NCBI GenBank assembly: GCA_003243255.1
Contig: QFQM01000104.1
Coordinates: forward strand, 1-15,497
Direction: 5' to 3'
DNA: 15,497 nucleotides
Source: Flavobacterium psychrophilum
GTDB lineage: Bacteria > Bacteroidota > Bacteroidia > Flavobacteriales > Flavobacteriaceae
Shown here: piece after piece, positions 14,092 through 15,497 of the stretch
Numbering within the stretch: the first letter of the stretch is position 1
Layout of the letters: each line of letters begins with the position of its first letter
Position numbers and translations under genes: made by a program
Notes under the pieces: model-generated
The model's input: only the letters and a program-made list of their open reading frames with translations
What the model was told of the DNA's origin: nothing
The model's database searches: none

Positions 14092-15141
14092 ATGAAATTA
14101 TCTAACTTCAATTTCAACCTTCCAAAAGAGCTTCTTGCTGAATTTCCTGCTGAAAACAGGGATGAGTCACGCCTTATGGTTGTGAACAGGAAAACAGGAA
14201 CTATTGAGCACAGGCTGTTTAAAGATGTACTTGATTACTTTGATGAAGGAGATGTAATGGTGCTTAATAATACCAAAGTTTTTCCTGCGCGCCTTTATGG
14301 TAACAAAGAAAAAACCGGTGCAAGGATTGAGGTTTTCCTTTTAAGGGAACTTAACTCTGAGCAACGCCTTTGGGACGTTCTGGTTGATCCTGCAAGAAAA
14401 ATAAGGATTGGTAATAAACTATATTTTGGCGATGACGATTCTCTTGTAGCAGAGGTTATCGATAATACAACTTCGAGAGGTAGGACACTTCGTTTTCTTT
14501 ATGACGGTTCGTATGAGGAATTCCGTAACAAACTTACTGAGCTTGGAGAGACGCCAATACCTAAATACATTAACCGTGAGGTAGTTCCGGAAGATGCTGA
14601 GCGTTACCAAACTATTTATGCTAAAGAAGAAGGTGCTGTTGCAGCGCCTACTGCGGGTCTTCACTTCTCTAAGCACCTGCTTAAGAGACTGGAGATTAAA
14701 GGTATTGACTTTGCTGAAATCACCCTTCACGTTGGTCTTGGAACCTTTAACCCTGTTGAGGTTGAGGATCTTTCTAAACACAAAATGGACTCTGAGGAAC
14801 TTATCATCACTCAGGAAGCCTGTGATATCGTAAACAAAGCGAAAACAAGCAAACATAAAGTATGTGCTGTAGGTACTACAACAATGCGTGCTATGGAAAG
14901 CTCAGTATCATCGGCTAAAACGCTTAACCCTTATGTTGGGTGGACGAACAAGTTCATCTTCCCTCCATACGACTTTAGCGTGGCAGACTGTATGATCACT
15001 AACTTCCACACACCTAAATCGACACTGCTTATGATGATCTCTGCCTTTATGGGCCATGATCTTATGAAAAAAGCATATGAGGAAGCGGTTAAAGAAGAAT
15101 ACCGTTTTTACACTTACGGAGACGCGATGCTTATCCTGTAA
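14092..15141 (+). CDS. queA: S-adenosylmethionine:tRNA ribosyltransferase-isomerase
   Basis: This 349-residue enzyme moves the ribosyl part of AdoMet onto preQ1 in the tRNA anticodon loop to make epoxyqueuosine, the penultimate step of queuosine synthesis. The length matches the family. Motifs seen: an N-terminal [65 protein letters not shown] (Gly181-Phe192 is the strongest block), [11 protein letters not shown], and [10 protein letters not shown] near the C-terminus. It has its own promoter and a strong terminator, so it appears monocistronic. Confidence 0.96.
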   Translation: MKLSNFNFNLPKELLAEFPAENRDESRLMVVNRKTGTIEHRLFKDVLDYFDEGDVMVLNNTKVFPARLYGNKEKTGARIEVFLLRELNSEQRLWDVLVDPARKIRIGNKLYFGDDDSLVAEVIDNTTSRGRTLRFLYDGSYEEFRNKLTELGETPIPKYINREVVPEDAERYQTIYAKEEGAVAAPTAGLHFSKHLLKRLEIKGIDFAEITLHVGLGTFNPVEVEDLSKHKMDSEELIITQEACDIVNKAKTSKHKVCAVGTTTMRAMESSVSSAKTLNPYVGWTNKFIFPPYDFSVADCMITNFHTPKSTLLMMISAFMGHDLMKKAYEEAVKEEYRFYTYGDAMLIL

Positions 15142-15164
15142 TTTTGTAAAAACTGAATATATAG

Positions 15165-15190
15165 AAGGCGGTCATCAGACCGCTTTTTTT
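15165..15190 (+). terminator. Rho-independent terminator after queA
   Basis: GCGGTC (15168-15173) and GACCGC (15178-15183) pair around an ATCA loop. The stem extends outward by a G-T and two A-T pairs and runs into seven T residues (15184-15190). Confidence 0.92.
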
Positions 15191-15193
15191 GTG

Positions 15194-15264
15194 CAAAATT
15201 TTTAACAAAAATTTTGTAGCTTGCTGGGGTTGATTTCAGGCGTGTGAAATTCTAATTCGCCTGA
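15194..15264 (+). other. Two inverted repeats in the leader of the last gene
   Basis: CAAAATTTTT (15194-15203) and AAAAATTTTG (15207-15216) are a perfect 10-bp inverted repeat with a 3-base spacer. TCAGGCG (15236-15242) and CGCCTGA (15258-15264) form a second perfect 7-bp stem with a 15-base loop. The right arm of the first ends in AAATTTTG, one mismatch from the -7 consensus and 17 bases after a TTG at 15189-15191, so the promoter may overlap a palindromic operator. The second stem would then lie in the transcribed leader. Confidence 0.5.
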
Positions 15265-15280
15265 CAATACCAAACCAAAA

Positions 15281-15322
15281 ATGATGTTTTTCCAAGGCAT
15301 TATTAACCAGTCAAAATCATGA
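15281..15322 (+). CDS. Possible 13-codon leader reading frame
   Basis: ATG-ATG at 15281 opens a 13-codon frame ending in TGA at 15320-15322, which overlaps the ATG of the next gene (ATGA). The arrangement would allow translational coupling, but a frame this short easily arises by chance. No ribosome-binding sequence was identified. Confidence 0.25.
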   Translation: MMFFQGIINQSKS

Positions 15323-15497
15323 AAAAACTACTTTTATTTCTGCTTTTGTTCGCTATTTTGCCCTTAAAGGCCCAGGGCACATGGCCTGAACCGTATAAGA
15401 TACAAGCAGATTCACTGCTGTCCAGGCAAGATATTCCTAATGAGAACTGGCAATATCTGAATACCGGTGAAAAGCATCTTAGGCTACAGGATGTGTT
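15319..15497 (+). CDS. Secreted protein, N-terminal part only (3' end outside window)
   Basis: Fifty-nine codons plus two bases are visible before the right edge. The protein starts with two lysines, a long Leu/Phe-rich core and a likely signal peptidase I site at KAQ-G (about residue 19). The mature start is TWPEPYKIQADSLLSRQDIP. There is no lipobox, so it is exported but not lipidated. The family cannot be told from this fragment. It follows a structured leader and the queA terminator, so it begins a new transcription unit. Confidence 0.75.
   Translation, partial: MKKLLLFLLLFAILPLKAQGTWPEPYKIQADSLLSRQDIPNENWQYLNTGEKHLRLQDV

Overview
The window looks like chromosomal DNA of a gliding flavobacterium (Bacteroidota, Flavobacteriaceae, most likely Flavobacterium or a close relative). 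The evidence is a clear gldA gliding-motility gene, a DAHP synthase/chorismate mutase fusion, AT-rich sequence, lipoprotein and signal-peptide styles of that group, and several promoters of the Bacteroidota type (TAnnTTTG at -7) in place of sigma70 boxes. I see no tRNA or rRNA, no CRISPR array, no phage and no transposase.

Layout. 2-1706: the 3' end of metH followed by metF. They form a one-carbon/methionine pair (MetF makes 5-methyl-THF, MetH uses it) and are separated by 76 bases of degenerate 7-bp repeats. A terminator follows. 1761-3037 (minus): gldA and, overlapping its stop codon by one base, a gene for an unknown small membrane protein. 3038-3131 is a divergent promoter region. 3132-3560 encodes a probably surface-exposed lipoprotein and ends at a strong terminator. 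3658-6208: a DAHP synthase/chorismate mutase fusion, then rsgA and dtd, which overlap by one base (ribosome assembly GTPase and D-aminoacyl-tRNA deacylase).

6256-13951: a long, tightly packed run that starts at its own promoter. It holds three secreted DUF3857/transglutaminase-fold proteins, a MazG-like pyrophosphohydrolase, a 70-residue membrane protein and aroA (EPSP synthase). 14092-15141: queA (queuosine tRNA modification) with its own promoter and terminator. 15194-15318: a structured leader, followed by the start of another secreted protein cut by the window edge.

Most of the window is housekeeping. Three places deserve a second look. In the three-gene DUF3857 cluster only the first protein keeps a transglutaminase Cys and His; the two tandem paralogues have Thr and Asn there. 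aroA carries two in-frame insertions of repeat DNA, four exact copies of a 7-mer and a GC-rich hairpin element. The 15.2 kb leader has a perfect palindrome, a second hairpin and a 13-codon reading frame whose stop overlaps the next start. I found no clear evidence of a wholly new system; the DUF3857 cluster is the best candidate for unexplored biology.
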